This document shows, piece by piece, positions 1-8,537 of a stretch of DNA of 49,683 bases. The notes under the pieces were generated by a model, which had not been told where the DNA came from, searched no databases, and saw only the letters and a program-made list of their open reading frames with translations. The translations under genes were made by a program, and so were the position numbers. The DNA comes from Gemmatimonadota bacterium. GTDB lineage: Bacteria; Gemmatimonadota; Gemmatimonadetes; Gemmatimonadales; GWC2-71-9. The DNA lies in assembly GCA_003221895.1 (NCBI GenBank), contig QHUJ01000134.1:1-49683 (forward strand). Reading direction: 5' to 3'. Within the stretch, counting starts at the first letter, position 1; each line of letters starts with the position of its first letter.

Positions 1-2
1 CC

Positions 3-701
3 GAGATGCGCCGTGTGCTGGTGACCAACACTCCGGGCGTGCTCACCGACGCGACCGCTGATCTCACCTGGGCCCTCGTCCTGGCGACCGCACGGCGACT
101 GGTCGAAGGCGTCGATCTCATCCGCAACGGGCAGTGGACCGGTTGGCATCCGGAGCAGCTGCTGGGTCTGGAGTTGAACGGACGCACGCTCGGCTTGCTC
201 GGCGCCGGTCGTATTGGGCAAGCGGTTGGGCGTCGCGCGGTACCGTTTGGCGTGCGGCTGCTCTATTCTGCTCGCAACGCAAAGCCCGAGTTCGAGCGTG
301 ACAGCGGTGCCACACGCGTCGACATCCAGCGGTTGCTCGCCGCCAGCGACATCGTCAGCCTGCACGTACCGGCTACTCCGGAAACGAAAGGAATCATCAA
401 CGCGGAGTCCCTAGCCCTCATGAAGGCGGGAGCCATTCTGATCAATACGTCGCGCGGCGACCTGGTCCGGGAGGAAGCGCTCGCCGCCGCACTCGAACGG
501 GGCCACCTGGGCGCCGCCGGTCTGGATGTCTATACCGACGAGCCGGCAATCCACCCGCGCCTGCGCGCGGCGCCGAGGACGGTTTTGCTCCCGCACATCG
601 GCAGCGCCACGGAGGAAACCCGCCGCAACATGGCCGGCATCGCGGTCGCCAATGTGCAGGCGGTATTACAAGGCAAACCGCCGCTCACGCCCGTGTACTA
701 G
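3..701 (+). CDS. D-isomer-specific 2-hydroxyacid dehydrogenase, 5' truncated
   Basis: NAD-dependent dehydrogenase of the glyoxylate/hydroxypyruvate reductase or phosphoglycerate dehydrogenase-like family. The reading frame is open to the window's left edge, and the visible part begins in the middle of the family's N-terminal domain (LVTNTPGVLTDATADL), so roughly 80-90 residues lie outside the window and the ATG at 6 is probably internal. The Rossmann fingerprint is present (LGLLGAGRIGQAVGRRA), as are the three catalytic regions: Arg in INTSRGDLV, Glu in DVYTDEP and His in LLPHIGSAT. The exact substrate cannot be told from sequence. It converges on the ankyrin gene, sharing the bases CTAG (698-701) so that each stop codon lies inside the other. 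Family call is firm; substrate unknown. Confidence 0.9.
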   Translation, partial: EMRRVLVTNTPGVLTDATADLTWALVLATARRLVEGVDLIRNGQWTGWHPEQLLGLELNGRTLGLLGAGRIGQAVGRRAVPFGVRLLYSARNAKPEFERDSGATRVDIQRLLAASDIVSLHVPATPETKGIINAESLALMKAGAILINTSRGDLVREEALAAALERGHLGAAGLDVYTDEPAIHPRLRAAPRTVLLPHIGSATEETRRNMAGIAVANVQAVLQGKPPLTPVY

Positions 702-1972
702 CTGGCGCTGCGCGCCTTCAAGAGCTCCACCATGTCGTGCCGGTGGAAGAACTCGGCCCAGCCGAGTGCGTCGCTGTCGTGTTTGGTGTCGCGGATGGTG
801 GAATCGGCGCCACGAGTGAGCAAGATCCGCATGATCTCCGCGTGATCAGCGAGGGCGGCAAGATGCAGCGGCGTCAGTTCTGAATCCCAGTGTGCCCAGC
901 GCGCATTCGGATCCGCACCGTGATCCAGCAGCCATTGGACACCGGCCACGTCGCCCCGCTTGGTCGCCAGATGCAAGACTCCACCGCTCCGCAGCAGCTC
1001 GGGGTTGTCGCCTGTCAATCGCGTCGCCGCTTCCCAATCGCCGAGCGCCAGGCTGGCGAGCAGATCCATCGTGCCCGCACGTGTCGCGCGCTTGCCGCGG
1101 TCGGCGCTGCGCAGCTCGGCGGCAGTCAACGCGCGGATCGCTTGCATCACCGGGCCATCGATGTCGGGAGACGTGGCATACATCGCCGGCGGGAAGCCGA
1201 AGCCGTCGGCGACCAGGGGATCGGCGCCAAGCTCGACAAGCAGCGCGACCATCTGCGGGCGATGGTGACCGACCGCGAAATGCAGCGGAGTTTGGTGATT
1301 CTCGTTGCGACTCAGCCGGCTCATCAGTGCCGCAGGATTTGTCGCGACGATGCGGCGCACCTCGTCACCCGCATTGCAGGCGATGGCGGAGAAGATGTGA
1401 TGGCGGGCCCCGCGGCTCAGGAGAAAATCGACAACCGCGCGGTGCCCGGCATCCTCGGCCCCCTCCCAACAGCTGGCCCAGCCGATCACCTCGATTTCAT
1501 GATCATCGCCGTGGCCCACGACGTCGCCACCTGCGTCGGCCAGGCGGCGCACCACGTCCAGCTTGCCGGCCGCCGCCGCCCAGTGCATCGGGTAGGTATT
1601 GTCGCCCTTCTCGCGCACGTTCGGATCCAGCCCGCGCTGTAACAGCAGGTTCACAGCGGCGAGCTGGCCTTCACCCGCCGCGGCATGCAGCAGGGTCCAT
1701 CCATATGGTTCCTCGCGGGCCTGCAGCTTGTCGGGGGAGCGATCGAGCAGTGCGTTCAACGCCGCCATGTCGCCGCGACGCGCGGCGTCGAATAATTGGC
1801 TCTCGACGCCGAGCGCATCGACGTGGGCCTTGAGGGCTCGCCAGCTCGGAAACCCGTTCTGCCGCGCGATGTCGCGCTGCGCGTCGGCGAGTTTGGCCTG
1901 CGGGTTGGCAACGCGGAGCTCGGCGAGGTGACGCTTGGCTTGCTTGCGAAGCCACGCCAGATCAGGCTTCAT
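698..1972 (-). CDS. Ankyrin-repeat protein
   Basis: A 424-residue cytoplasmic-looking protein without signal peptide. Residues about 1-55 form a basic helical N-terminal segment ending in GFPSWRALKAHVDAL, a short module often found ahead of bacterial ankyrin repeats. Several ankyrin repeats follow, recognisable by phrases such as GWTLLHAAAGEGQLAAVNLLLQ, TPLHFAVGHHRPQMVALLVE and TPLHLAALADHAEIMRILLT. Ankyrin repeats are protein-binding scaffolds; no enzymatic domain is visible, so the partner and role are unknown. The start at 1972 is supported by a strong purine-rich ribosome site (AAGGAAGGAAGGG) just upstream. It is divergent from pyrR across a 174-bp gap and convergent with the dehydrogenase. 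Confidence 0.85.
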   Translation of the reverse strand: MKPDLAWLRKQAKRHLAELRVANPQAKLADAQRDIARQNGFPSWRALKAHVDALGVESQLFDAARRGDMAALNALLDRSPDKLQAREEPYGWTLLHAAAGEGQLAAVNLLLQRGLDPNVREKGDNTYPMHWAAAAGKLDVVRRLADAGGDVVGHGDDHEIEVIGWASCWEGAEDAGHRAVVDFLLSRGARHHIFSAIACNAGDEVRRIVATNPAALMSRLSRNENHQTPLHFAVGHHRPQMVALLVELGADPLVADGFGFPPAMYATSPDIDGPVMQAIRALTAAELRSADRGKRATRAGTMDLLASLALGDWEAATRLTGDNPELLRSGGVLHLATKRGDVAGVQWLLDHGADPNARWAHWDSELTPLHLAALADHAEIMRILLTRGADSTIRDTKHDSDALGWAEFFHRHDMVELLKARSAS

Positions 1973-2105
1973 GACACAACCCTTCCTTCCTTGGACCGCC
2001 CGTCGTCCGCGGTGGAGGGCGAGGAAGTCAGGTTATGTCGGCATACCTCGACGGGTGGGCTAGAAACCCTTTACGCGGACCGTGGGCCGCCCTGGCGGCG
2101 CTCAC

Positions 2106-2135
2106 TTGAATGTAACACGGCGAAGCGGATAAGTT
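2106..2135 (+). promoter_or_regulatory. Candidate promoter of the pyr operon
   Basis: TTGAAT (2106-2111), an 18-bp spacer and TAAGTT (2130-2135) lie 11 bp before the pyrR ATG. No Shine-Dalgarno is evident before pyrR, so a very short or absent leader is possible. No PyrR-type attenuator (antiterminator, terminator, conserved binding loop) could be recognised in the 174-bp gap 1973-2146, which otherwise shows nothing clear. The hexamer matches are modest. Confidence 0.35.
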
Positions 2136-2146
2136 TCAGCCCCGAG

Positions 2147-2695
2147 ATGCCTCGGCCAAAAGCGGAAGACCGCACGATTCTCCTCGACGCCCGCGCGATG
2201 TCGCGGGCGTTGCAGCGTATGGCAGTGGAAGTCCTCGAGCTGGCGCACGGCACTGACGACCTCGTGCTCATCGGCATTCAGCGCCGCGGTGTCGAGCTGG
2301 CCGATCGCATCGCCAAACTCATCAACGAACAGGAAGGCACAAACGTCCCGCGCGGCGCGCTCGACATCACGCTCTACCGCGACGATCTCGGCACCGTCGG
2401 CCCCAAGCCGGTCATCGGCGAAACGCATCTGCCGGGCGATCTCACGGACAAACACGCCGTCATCGTGGACGACGTGCTCTATACCGGCCGCACCGTGCGC
2501 GCCGCCCTCGACGAGCTGGCCGATTTCGGCCGTCCCAAGCGCATCTCGCTCTGCGTGTTGGTGGACCGCGGCGGCCGTGAGCTGCCGATTCAGGCGGACA
2601 TCGTGGGGAAGGCGATCAAGACCGGAGCAGGTGATCGTGTGGAGGTTCAGGTCACGGAGCTGGATGGCCGCGATCAGGTGGACGTCGTCCGATGA
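2147..2695 (+). CDS. pyrR: PyrR bifunctional regulator / uracil phosphoribosyltransferase
   Basis: 182 residues, the normal size for PyrR. The phosphoribosyltransferase PRPP loop is visible at about residues 104-117 ([14 protein letters not shown]), and the [14 protein letters not shown] region near residues 42-55 is typical of PyrR. In known systems PyrR binds pyrimidine operon leader mRNA in a UMP-dependent way and has weak uracil phosphoribosyltransferase activity. The ATG at 2147 gives the family-length protein; the frame stays open further upstream but that stretch is antisense to the ankyrin gene and does not resemble the family. The stop overlaps the pyrB start by 4 nt (ATGA). It is the first gene of pyrR-pyrB-pyrC, as expected for a pyrimidine regulator. 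Confidence 0.93.
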   Translation: MPRPKAEDRTILLDARAMSRALQRMAVEVLELAHGTDDLVLIGIQRRGVELADRIAKLINEQEGTNVPRGALDITLYRDDLGTVGPKPVIGETHLPGDLTDKHAVIVDDVLYTGRTVRAALDELADFGRPKRISLCVLVDRGGRELPIQADIVGKAIKTGAGDRVEVQVTELDGRDQVDVVR

Positions 2696-3648
2696 CCTCG
2701 ATCCTCGGCAAAGACCTGACCGGTCTCGAGCACATGACGCCGGAGCAGATCCGGCTCATTCTCGACACCGCCGAGCCGTTCAAGGAAGTCTCGGAGCGGC
2801 CGATAAAAAAAGTGCCGGCGCTGCGCGGCAAGACGATCGTGAACCTCTTCTTCGAGGCCTCGACCCGGACACGCATCTCGTTCGAGTTCGCGGAGAAACG
2901 GCTGTCCGCCGATACGGTGAACGTCACCGCCAGCGGGTCATCGGTCTCGAAGGGAGAGACGCTGGTGGACACGGCGCGCAACCTCGAGGCGATGCGGATC
3001 GACATGGTGGTGATCCGCCATCCCTCGTCCGGGGCCGCCGAGTTCCTCGGGGATCGGATCGCGTCGAACGTCATCAACGCCGGAGACGGCAAGCACGAGC
3101 ATCCCACCCAGGCGCTGCTCGATCTCCTCACGATTCGTGACAAGCATGGCAAGATCGAAGGTCTCAAGGTCTGTCTCGTGGGCGACGTGCTGCATTCGCG
3201 CGTGGCCCGGTCGAATCTGTGGGGACTCACCAAGCTCGGCGCGGAGGTTGCCGTGTGCGGTCCCTGGACGCTCATGCCCCGCGGGATCGAGGAGCTCGGC
3301 GTCACGGTATTCGGCCGGATCGAAGAGGCGATCGAATGGGCCGACGTCCTCAACGTGCTGCGGCTGCAGCTCGAGCGCATGGAGAAGGGCTTCATTCCCA
3401 GCCTGCGCGAGTACTACCGCGTCTTCGGCGTGACGCCGGAGCGGCTGGAGCGCTCGCCTCGCGCCATCACGATCATGCATCCGGGGCCGATGAACCGCGG
3501 CGTCGAGATCGACTCGCGCGTGGCCGATGGGCCACACAGCGTCATCCTGGACCAGGTGACGAACGGCGTCGCCGTGCGCATGGCCGTGCTGTATTTGCTG
3601 GCGGGCGGTCGTGCGGAGCTCGCCGATGCAGCGAAGGGCGGCGAGTGA
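2692..3648 (+). CDS. pyrB: Aspartate carbamoyltransferase catalytic subunit
   Basis: Catalyses carbamoyl phosphate plus aspartate to N-carbamoylaspartate, the committed step of pyrimidine synthesis. The 318 residues match the family's usual length. Hallmarks: carbamoyl-phosphate loop STRTR at 57-61 within [14 protein letters not shown], the mobile-loop [10 protein letters not shown] at about 81-90, HPTQ at 137-140, and HPGPMNRG at 263-270. No regulatory PyrI subunit is encoded nearby, consistent with the PyrR-linked type of enzyme. It overlaps pyrR (ATGA) and pyrC (GTGA) by 4 nt, so translational coupling is likely. Confidence 0.97.
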   Translation: MTSILGKDLTGLEHMTPEQIRLILDTAEPFKEVSERPIKKVPALRGKTIVNLFFEASTRTRISFEFAEKRLSADTVNVTASGSSVSKGETLVDTARNLEAMRIDMVVIRHPSSGAAEFLGDRIASNVINAGDGKHEHPTQALLDLLTIRDKHGKIEGLKVCLVGDVLHSRVARSNLWGLTKLGAEVAVCGPWTLMPRGIEELGVTVFGRIEEAIEWADVLNVLRLQLERMEKGFIPSLREYYRVFGVTPERLERSPRAITIMHPGPMNRGVEIDSRVADGPHSVILDQVTNGVAVRMAVLYLLAGGRAELADAAKGGE

Positions 3649-4934
3649 GCGTGTCGGCGCCACTGGTACTGCAAGGGGGTCGCGTGATCGACCCGAGCCG
3701 CGACCTGGATGACGCGGTCGACGTGCTCATTCAGGACGGCAAGATCACGGCGGTCGGCCGTGGTCTGGGAACGCCTGACGGTGCCACGGTGCGCAACGTC
3801 ACAGGCAAGGTCGTCGCCCCTGGATTGGTGGATCTGCACGTGCATCTGCGCGAACCGGGCAACGAAGACGAAGAGACCGTGGCCAGCGGCGCGCGGGCGG
3901 CGGCGGCCGGTGGCTTTACGGCCATCTGCGCCATGCCGAACACCGACCCGGTCACGGACAACCAGGCGGCGGTGGGCTTTATCGTCCGGCAATCAGGGCG
4001 CGCGGGCCTCGCGCGCGTACATCCCATCGGCGCGGTCTCGATCGGTCAGAAAGGCGAGCGGCTTGCCGAATTCGGTGAGATGGTGAGCGCCGGCGCGGTC
4101 GCGGTCTCGGACGACGGGAAGCCCGTGGTCCCGAGTCACCTGATGCGCACCGCGCTCGAATACGCGCGCACCTTCGGCATTCCGGTCGCCGATCATTGCG
4201 AGGACCCGACGCTCGCGTCGGGTGGCGTGATGCATGAGGGTCTCGTGTCGACGCGACTCGGCCTCAAGGGCATCCCGTCCGCGGCCGAAGCGATCATGGT
4301 TGCGCGCGATGTGTTGCTCGCCGAATTGACCGGCGGGCATGTCCACCTCTGCCACATGTCGACGCGCGGCTCGGTCGCGATCATCCGTGACGCGAAGGAC
4401 CGGGGCATCCGAGTCACCGCCGAAGTGACGCCGCATCATCTGACGCTGACCGACTACGCCTGCGAAGAGTATGACACGCACGCCAAGATGAATCCGCCGC
4501 TGCGTGAGGCTGCCGACGTCGCGGCGTTGCGCGGCGCGCTGAAGGACGGCGTGATCGATTGCATCGCCTCCGATCATGCGCCGCACGCCTACGATGAAAA
4601 GGAAGCCGCCTTTGACGACGCGCCGTTCGGCATCGTCGGGCTCGAGACTGCGTTCGCCGTCGCGCACACGGACCTCGTGGGCGGCGGCGTGTTCATGCTA
4701 CCGGACCTGATCCGGCGCATGAGCACCGAGCCGGCCCGGGTCTTCCACCTACCGGGCGGTACCCTCGCGGCGGGAGCGGTCGCCGACGTGGTCGTTCTGG
4801 ATCCGGCCGCCAAGTGGACCGTCGATCCCAATGCGTTCCACTCGAAGAGCCGTAACACGCCGTTCACCGGCCGCGCGCTGACCGGCCGCGCGATCCTGAC
4901 CATCGTCGCGGGCACGATCGTCCACGAGCTATGA
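3645..4934 (+). CDS. pyrC: Dihydroorotase
   Basis: Zinc amidohydrolase that cyclises carbamoylaspartate to dihydroorotate. From the GTG at 3645 it is 429 residues, typical for the class I type. Metal and active-site motifs: [10 protein letters not shown] (His65 and His67), HCED (His184), CHMST (His237) and SDHAPH with the catalytic Asp310. The GTG overlaps the pyrB stop by 4 nt; a second in-frame GTG at 3651 is an alternative. It ends in an ATGA overlap with the aldolase gene. With pyrR and pyrB it forms a conventional early pyrimidine operon; the remaining steps (carA/B, pyrD, E, F) are not in this window. Confidence 0.96.
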   Translation: MSVSAPLVLQGGRVIDPSRDLDDAVDVLIQDGKITAVGRGLGTPDGATVRNVTGKVVAPGLVDLHVHLREPGNEDEETVASGARAAAAGGFTAICAMPNTDPVTDNQAAVGFIVRQSGRAGLARVHPIGAVSIGQKGERLAEFGEMVSAGAVAVSDDGKPVVPSHLMRTALEYARTFGIPVADHCEDPTLASGGVMHEGLVSTRLGLKGIPSAAEAIMVARDVLLAELTGGHVHLCHMSTRGSVAIIRDAKDRGIRVTAEVTPHHLTLTDYACEEYDTHAKMNPPLREAADVAALRGALKDGVIDCIASDHAPHAYDEKEAAFDDAPFGIVGLETAFAVAHTDLVGGGVFMLPDLIRRMSTEPARVFHLPGGTLAAGAVADVVVLDPAAKWTVDPNAFHSKSRNTPFTGRALTGRAILTIVAGTIVHEL

Positions 4935-5539
4935 ACGCGAGCGCGGTAGCCCGGCGCATGGCGCTGTGCTGCCGTCAGCTTGCGGCACACGGTCTGATTG
5001 CGGGGCGGGACGGCAATCTCTCGGTTCGTTTAGGGCCGCAACGCGTCCTCGTCACGCCGAGCGGCCAGATCAAGTCGCTGCTGACCGCGGGCGACATGGT
5101 GGAGGTCGACCTGGCGGGGAAGCCCCGGTCCCGCGGTCGCCGCAAGCCTACCAGCGAGTTGGACTTACACCTGCGCATTTTGCGGCACCGGCCCGACATC
5201 CAGGCCGTGGTGCACGCGCATCCCCCCACCGCCACCGGCTTTGCGGTTGCGGGACAAGAGATTCCGTCCAATTTGTTGCCGGAGCTTATCTTCGTGGTTG
5301 GACCGGTCCCGCTGGTGCCCTACGGGAAGTCAGGCACGCCGGAGCTGGGAGACCGGGTCGTGCCGTTCCTCGAAGACACGCAGTGTCACGCGCTGCTGCT
5401 CGCCCACCACGGCGCCGTGACGATGGGACAAACTCTCGATGAGGCCTGGATCCGGATGGAGTCACTGGAGCACTCGGCGCGGATCATTGTCGCCGCTCGA
5501 CGAATCGGACAGCCGAAACCGCTGAGCTTCGATGGCTAG
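4931..5539 (+). CDS. Class II aldolase/adducin family protein
   Basis: 202 residues resembling L-fuculose- or ribulose-phosphate aldolases/epimerases (FucA/AraD fold). The family's zinc site can be read: Glu76 in TSELDLH, His95 and His97 in VVHAHPPT, and a later His160 in LLAHHGAVTMG. The phosphate-binding GNLSVR segment is at residues 29-33. Such enzymes cleave or epimerise sugar phosphates, but several lineages act on other substrates such as methylthioribulose phosphate, so the exact reaction is open. It overlaps pyrC by 4 nt and the next gene by 8 nt. No pathway link to pyrimidines is obvious; it may be in the operon only for co-expression. Confidence 0.85.
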   Translation: MNASAVARRMALCCRQLAAHGLIAGRDGNLSVRLGPQRVLVTPSGQIKSLLTAGDMVEVDLAGKPRSRGRRKPTSELDLHLRILRHRPDIQAVVHAHPPTATGFAVAGQEIPSNLLPELIFVVGPVPLVPYGKSGTPELGDRVVPFLEDTQCHALLLAHHGAVTMGQTLDEAWIRMESLEHSARIIVAARRIGQPKPLSFDG

Positions 5540-6278
5540 TCGAAGCGGGGGGGGGCCCTCGAAGAGCGCAGCGACCATCCAGCGTCTGCTGGAGGAGCGT
5601 CGCCAATACGAGGCGTGGCTCGCGCGCATCACCGCGACCCCCGACTCGGCGCCCGAGCACGTGCGGACGCGGGTGAAGGCCGACTACGAAGCACGACTCA
5701 AGGCGGTCACTGAAGAGTTGCGGTCGCACGCCGAAGCTGCGCGCCAGCTCATCGCGCAGCACAAGGACCAACTGCTCGAGCTGCAAAGGAAGGAAAAGGC
5801 CGCCGCGGAGCGCTTGGCCGAAACCGAGTTGCGCCATGAAGTCGGCGAGTACGACGAAGCGCAATGGTCCCAGGTGCACAAGGATGCGTTGGCCGACCTC
5901 GGCGCGGTGCGCGACGAGCTGCTCGACGTGGAGCGTGACATTACCAGACTCGAAGAGCTCGATTCGCTCGTGAAGGCCAAGCCCGGGCCGCCACCGAAAA
6001 TACCGCCGGGCACCCCGCCGCCCGCGCCGCCGAAGCGCAAGACGCCGATCGACGAGCTGGCATTTCTGAAGTCGGTGACCGAGGACGAGAAGAACGCGCC
6101 CTCACCGCGGCGCGCCAGCGGCGAGCGGTATCAGGTCGATCGGGAAGTGACACCGGACGCTCCACTCGATGCGGACGCCGAGGTCGAAAAGACCCTCAAG
6201 TGCCGCGATTGCGGTACGATGAATCTGGCGACGGAGTGGTACTGCGAGAATTGCGGCGGGGAATTGGCCGCGATGTGA
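5532..6278 (+). CDS. Coiled-coil protein with C-terminal zinc ribbon
   Basis: 248 residues with no recognised enzymatic domain. Residues about 12-155 are strongly helical, charged and heptad-like (coiled coil). A proline-rich linker (PPPKIPPGTPPPAPPKRK) follows, then a C-terminal zinc ribbon with two CxxC pairs (CRDCGTMN and YCENCGGE). It may be an RNA-, DNA- or protein-binding scaffold. The start overlaps the aldolase gene by 8 nt. A run of nine G (5546-5554) occurs only 12 nt after the start codon, encoding three glycines; this could slip. It ends directly against rpsT on the opposite strand with no intergenic base. Function unknown. Confidence 0.8.
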   Translation: MASRSGGGPSKSAATIQRLLEERRQYEAWLARITATPDSAPEHVRTRVKADYEARLKAVTEELRSHAEAARQLIAQHKDQLLELQRKEKAAAERLAETELRHEVGEYDEAQWSQVHKDALADLGAVRDELLDVERDITRLEELDSLVKAKPGPPPKIPPGTPPPAPPKRKTPIDELAFLKSVTEDEKNAPSPRRASGERYQVDREVTPDAPLDADAEVEKTLKCRDCGTMNLATEWYCENCGGELAAM

Positions 6279-6545
6279 TTACGACGCTTTTGCTTTGAGC
6301 CGCTTCACCAGAGCCGCCAGGCGGGATTTCTGCCGGGCGGCATTGTTTTTGTGGATCAGGCCTTTGCGCGCGGCGCGATCGAGCACGCGGGCGGCAAGCG
6401 CATACGCGGCGGCGGCGGCATCGGCAGTAGCGGCGGCGCGCACGTGCTTCAGCGCGGTGCGGAGTGACGAGCGTTGCGCTCGATTGCGAATGGTGCGCGA
6501 GCGTGCCTGGCGCATCGCTTTCTTGGCGGATTTGATTTTCGGCAT
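6279..6545 (-). CDS. rpsT: 30S ribosomal protein S20
   Basis: 88 residues starting MPKIKSAKKAMRQARSRTIR, the classic S20 N-terminus; a very basic, alanine-rich helical protein that binds 16S rRNA in the small subunit. The ATG at 6545 gives the conserved start; an extension of 12 residues to 6581 would run through the promoter elements and is rejected. No Shine-Dalgarno is visible. A good promoter ends 7 bp before the ATG, so the mRNA is probably leaderless. It abuts the zinc-ribbon gene tail to tail and is divergent from the site-2 protease gene. Confidence 0.96.
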   Translation of the reverse strand: MPKIKSAKKAMRQARSRTIRNRAQRSSLRTALKHVRAAATADAAAAAYALAARVLDRAARKGLIHKNNAARQKSRLAALVKRLKAKAS

Positions 6546-6552
6546 CGCGCGG

Positions 6553-6581
6553 AAAGTAGGCGGTAAGTTGCGTCGGGTCAA
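6553..6581 (-). promoter_or_regulatory. rpsT promoter, leaderless type
   Basis: On the minus strand TTGACC (6581-6576), a 17-bp spacer and TACTTT (6558-6553), followed after 7 bp by the rpsT ATG (6545). Transcription would begin at or within a base or two of the start codon. It interleaves with the divergent promoter of the site-2 protease gene. Confidence 0.65.
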
Positions 6582-6597
6582 GGCTCTACGTTATCTT
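6568..6597 (+). promoter_or_regulatory. Candidate promoter of the 20-kb operon
   Basis: TTGCGT (6568-6573), an 18-bp spacer and TATCTT (6592-6597), 5 bp before the GTG start at 6603. This is the only intergenic space upstream of the long overlapping gene run, so a promoter must be near. The -35 match is weak (TTGnnn) and the -10 fits the TAnnnT form seen at rpsT. Confidence 0.45.
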
Positions 6598-6602
6598 AGG
6601 CC

Positions 6603-7274
6603 GTGCGGCTCGAGGATGTCCTCCTACAGATCCCCGTACTCTTGTTTTCGGTCGTGGCGCACGAATACGCCCACGCCGAGGCTGCCTACCGGCAGGGTGA
6701 CACCACCGCCTACATGCTCGGGCGGCTGACACTCAATCCGCTGAAGCACATCGATCCGTTCATGACGATCATCCTGCCGACAGTGCTGATTCTCAGCCAT
6801 GCACCGTTTGTCTTCGGCGCGGCGAAACCCGTGCCCGTCAATCCGCGCAACTATCGGCGTTATGTCCGGGGGGACATCATCGTATCGCTCGCGGGAATCG
6901 CGACGAACCTCGCGTTGTTCATTCTGAGCGCCATCGTGTACGTGCTTGTGGGACTGCTCGGCGAGGCTTTCGCGTCAGCCGTCCCGACGTTGGCGCTGCT
7001 GCAGCATATGATGTTTTGGGGGATGTACCTCAATGTGGTGCTGGCGTGCTTCAATCTGATTCCCATTCCGCCGCTCGACGGCAGTCATGTGCTCAAACAG
7101 ATCCTGCCGCCGGCCGCGGGCATGCGTTATCGCCAGCTCTACGCGTTCGGGATTGTCCCCATTCTCCTCGTCGTGTGGCTGCTTCCTGGGGTCATCAACG
7201 TCTTCATGTGGCCGGGGATGCAGCTCCTGGACATCGCACTCAGACTCGTCTTCCCGTTCCGCTTGGGCTCGTGA
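6603..7274 (+). CDS. Site-2 protease family (M50) membrane metalloprotease
   Basis: 223 residues with several hydrophobic segments. The zinc motif HExxH is at 20-24 (AHEYAHAEA) and the second metal-ligand motif is at 151-160 (NLIPIPPLDG), both in predicted membrane helices, as in the small single-domain S2P homologues. Such proteases can cut substrates within the membrane, but the short forms without PDZ domain have no well-defined substrates. The start is a GTG at 6603 with no Shine-Dalgarno. The stop overlaps scpA (GTGA). Proximity to scpAB is common in many bacteria. Confidence 0.92.
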   Translation: MRLEDVLLQIPVLLFSVVAHEYAHAEAAYRQGDTTAYMLGRLTLNPLKHIDPFMTIILPTVLILSHAPFVFGAAKPVPVNPRNYRRYVRGDIIVSLAGIATNLALFILSAIVYVLVGLLGEAFASAVPTLALLQHMMFWGMYLNVVLACFNLIPIPPLDGSHVLKQILPPAAGMRYRQLYAFGIVPILLVVWLLPGVINVFMWPGMQLLDIALRLVFPFRLGS

Positions 7275-8014
7275 CGACTCCCATCACTCGAGACTCGGGC
7301 GGTAGCGGCTTCGTCGTAGAGCTGGAGAAGTTCTCCGGCCCGCTCGACTTGCTGCTGCATCTGATTCGCGAGGACGAGGTCGACATTACCGACCTCCCGA
7401 TCGCAAAAATCGCCGATCAGTTCCTCTCGGTCATCCAGGACTTGGGGCTCAATCAGGCGGCGGACTACCTCGAAATGGCGGCCCGGCTGCTCCGCATCAA
7501 GGCGCAGATGCTGCTGCCGCGGCGCCTGGGGGACGACGAGTGGGAAGATCCGCGTGCGGAGCTGGTGCGCCGCCTGCTCGAATACCAGCAGATCCGTGAG
7601 CTGGTCGACTGGTTCGGGCGGGCGGCCGAGCGCAAAGCGGAGCGCTTTGGTCGCGGCTACGAAGCCCCTCCCGCCGATGCTCCTCCCGCGCCGCTGCAGA
7701 TCGATCTGAACGATCTGCTGAGCGCCGCGGAGCGGGTGATCTCGCTGATCCCCGAGCCGATGCTGCACCGCGTGGTCCCGCGACCGCTGGATGTCGAAGG
7801 CGCAACCGCCCGCATCCAGGCGCTGCTCGAAAAGCACGATACCTTCGGATGGTCCGACGCCGTCGGGGGGGGCCCTCACGCGACGCTTGTCGATGTGCTC
7901 TCGACGTTCATCGCGCTGCTCGAGCTGGCCAAGCGCAGCGCGCTCACGCTCTCCCAGTCCGAGCCCTTCGGTCCCATGGTGATCAAGCGTGCAACCCCTC
8001 GCGAAGCTGCTTGA
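7271..8014 (+). CDS. scpA: Segregation and condensation protein A (kleisin)
   Basis: 247 residues. The family-defining N-terminus (GFVVELEKFSGPLDLLLHLIREDEVDI) begins about 13 residues after the GTG at 7271, which overlaps the upstream stop by 4 nt. ScpA bridges SMC heads and, with ScpB, forms the bacterial condensin that helps chromosome segregation. The C-terminal winged-helix region (TLVDVLSTFIALLELAKRSAL) is present. A run of eight G (7865-7872) sits in frame and encodes part of a Gly-rich turn. It overlaps scpB by 26 nt. The smc gene is not in this window. Confidence 0.96.
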   Translation: MTTPITRDSGGSGFVVELEKFSGPLDLLLHLIREDEVDITDLPIAKIADQFLSVIQDLGLNQAADYLEMAARLLRIKAQMLLPRRLGDDEWEDPRAELVRRLLEYQQIRELVDWFGRAAERKAERFGRGYEAPPADAPPAPLQIDLNDLLSAAERVISLIPEPMLHRVVPRPLDVEGATARIQALLEKHDTFGWSDAVGGGPHATLVDVLSTFIALLELAKRSALTLSQSEPFGPMVIKRATPREAA

Positions 8015-8537
8015 AGCCGCGCTGTTTGCGGCGTCGCGCCCGCTGACGCTCGAGGAGCTCATTTCGCTCGAGCCCGAGGCGGGGGAGAGTGCCATCCGCG
8101 GTGCACTCGATGAGGTCAGGAGCTCCTACGGCGACGAGCATGGCGTCGAGCTGGTCGAGATCGCGGAGGGGTGGCAGTTCCTGACGCGGCGCGAGTACGC
8201 GGAAACGATCGACCGCGCGCAGTTCGCGCTGCGGCCCCGGCGCCTGTCGCCTGCGGCGCTCGAAACACTCGCCATCATCGCGTATCGCCAGCCGGTGGGC
8301 CGGCTCGAGGTGGATGAGATTCGCGGCGTCGATTCGGGCGCCGTCATGGATAAGCTCGTGGAGCGCGGCCTGATCGAGGTGGTGACGCGGGGCGAGGGTC
8401 TCGGCCGGCCGCTGCTCTACGGCACCACGCCCTCGTTCCTGGAGATTCTCGGACTGAAGGATCTGGAGGACCTGCCGCGGCTCGAGGAGTTGTCGGTCGC
8501 CCTCCGGCGCCCAACCCCCGTCGACGAACCCGAATGA
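7989..8537 (+). CDS. scpB: Segregation and condensation protein B
   Basis: 182 residues with the two winged-helix domains of ScpB. Signature segments are LLEAALFAASRPLTLEEL at the N-terminus and LSPAALETLAIIAYRQPVGR followed by EIRGVDSGAVMDKLVERGLI in the second domain. It partners ScpA in the SMC complex. The start is a GTG inside the end of scpA (26-nt overlap), implying coupled translation and matched dosage. The stop overlaps rluB (ATGA). Confidence 0.96.
   Translation: MQPLAKLLEAALFAASRPLTLEELISLEPEAGESAIRGALDEVRSSYGDEHGVELVEIAEGWQFLTRREYAETIDRAQFALRPRRLSPAALETLAIIAYRQPVGRLEVDEIRGVDSGAVMDKLVERGLIEVVTRGEGLGRPLLYGTTPSFLEILGLKDLEDLPRLEELSVALRRPTPVDEPE

Noticed and set aside
890-1833. Long open frames on the plus strand opposite the ankyrin gene
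   Set aside because: They are Arg/Pro-rich, lack family features and follow from the GC-rich third positions of the real minus-strand gene.
1796-2146. N-terminal extension of pyrR back to 1796
   Set aside because: It would run antisense through the ankyrin gene and give a 299-residue protein, whereas PyrR is about 180 residues and the ATG at 2147 fits.
1973-2146. PyrR-binding leader with attenuator
   Set aside because: No conserved binding loop, antiterminator or T-tailed hairpin could be identified in the gap.
6546-6581. Longer rpsT start at 6581
   Set aside because: It would place the promoter boxes inside the gene; MPKIKSAKK is the conserved S20 start.
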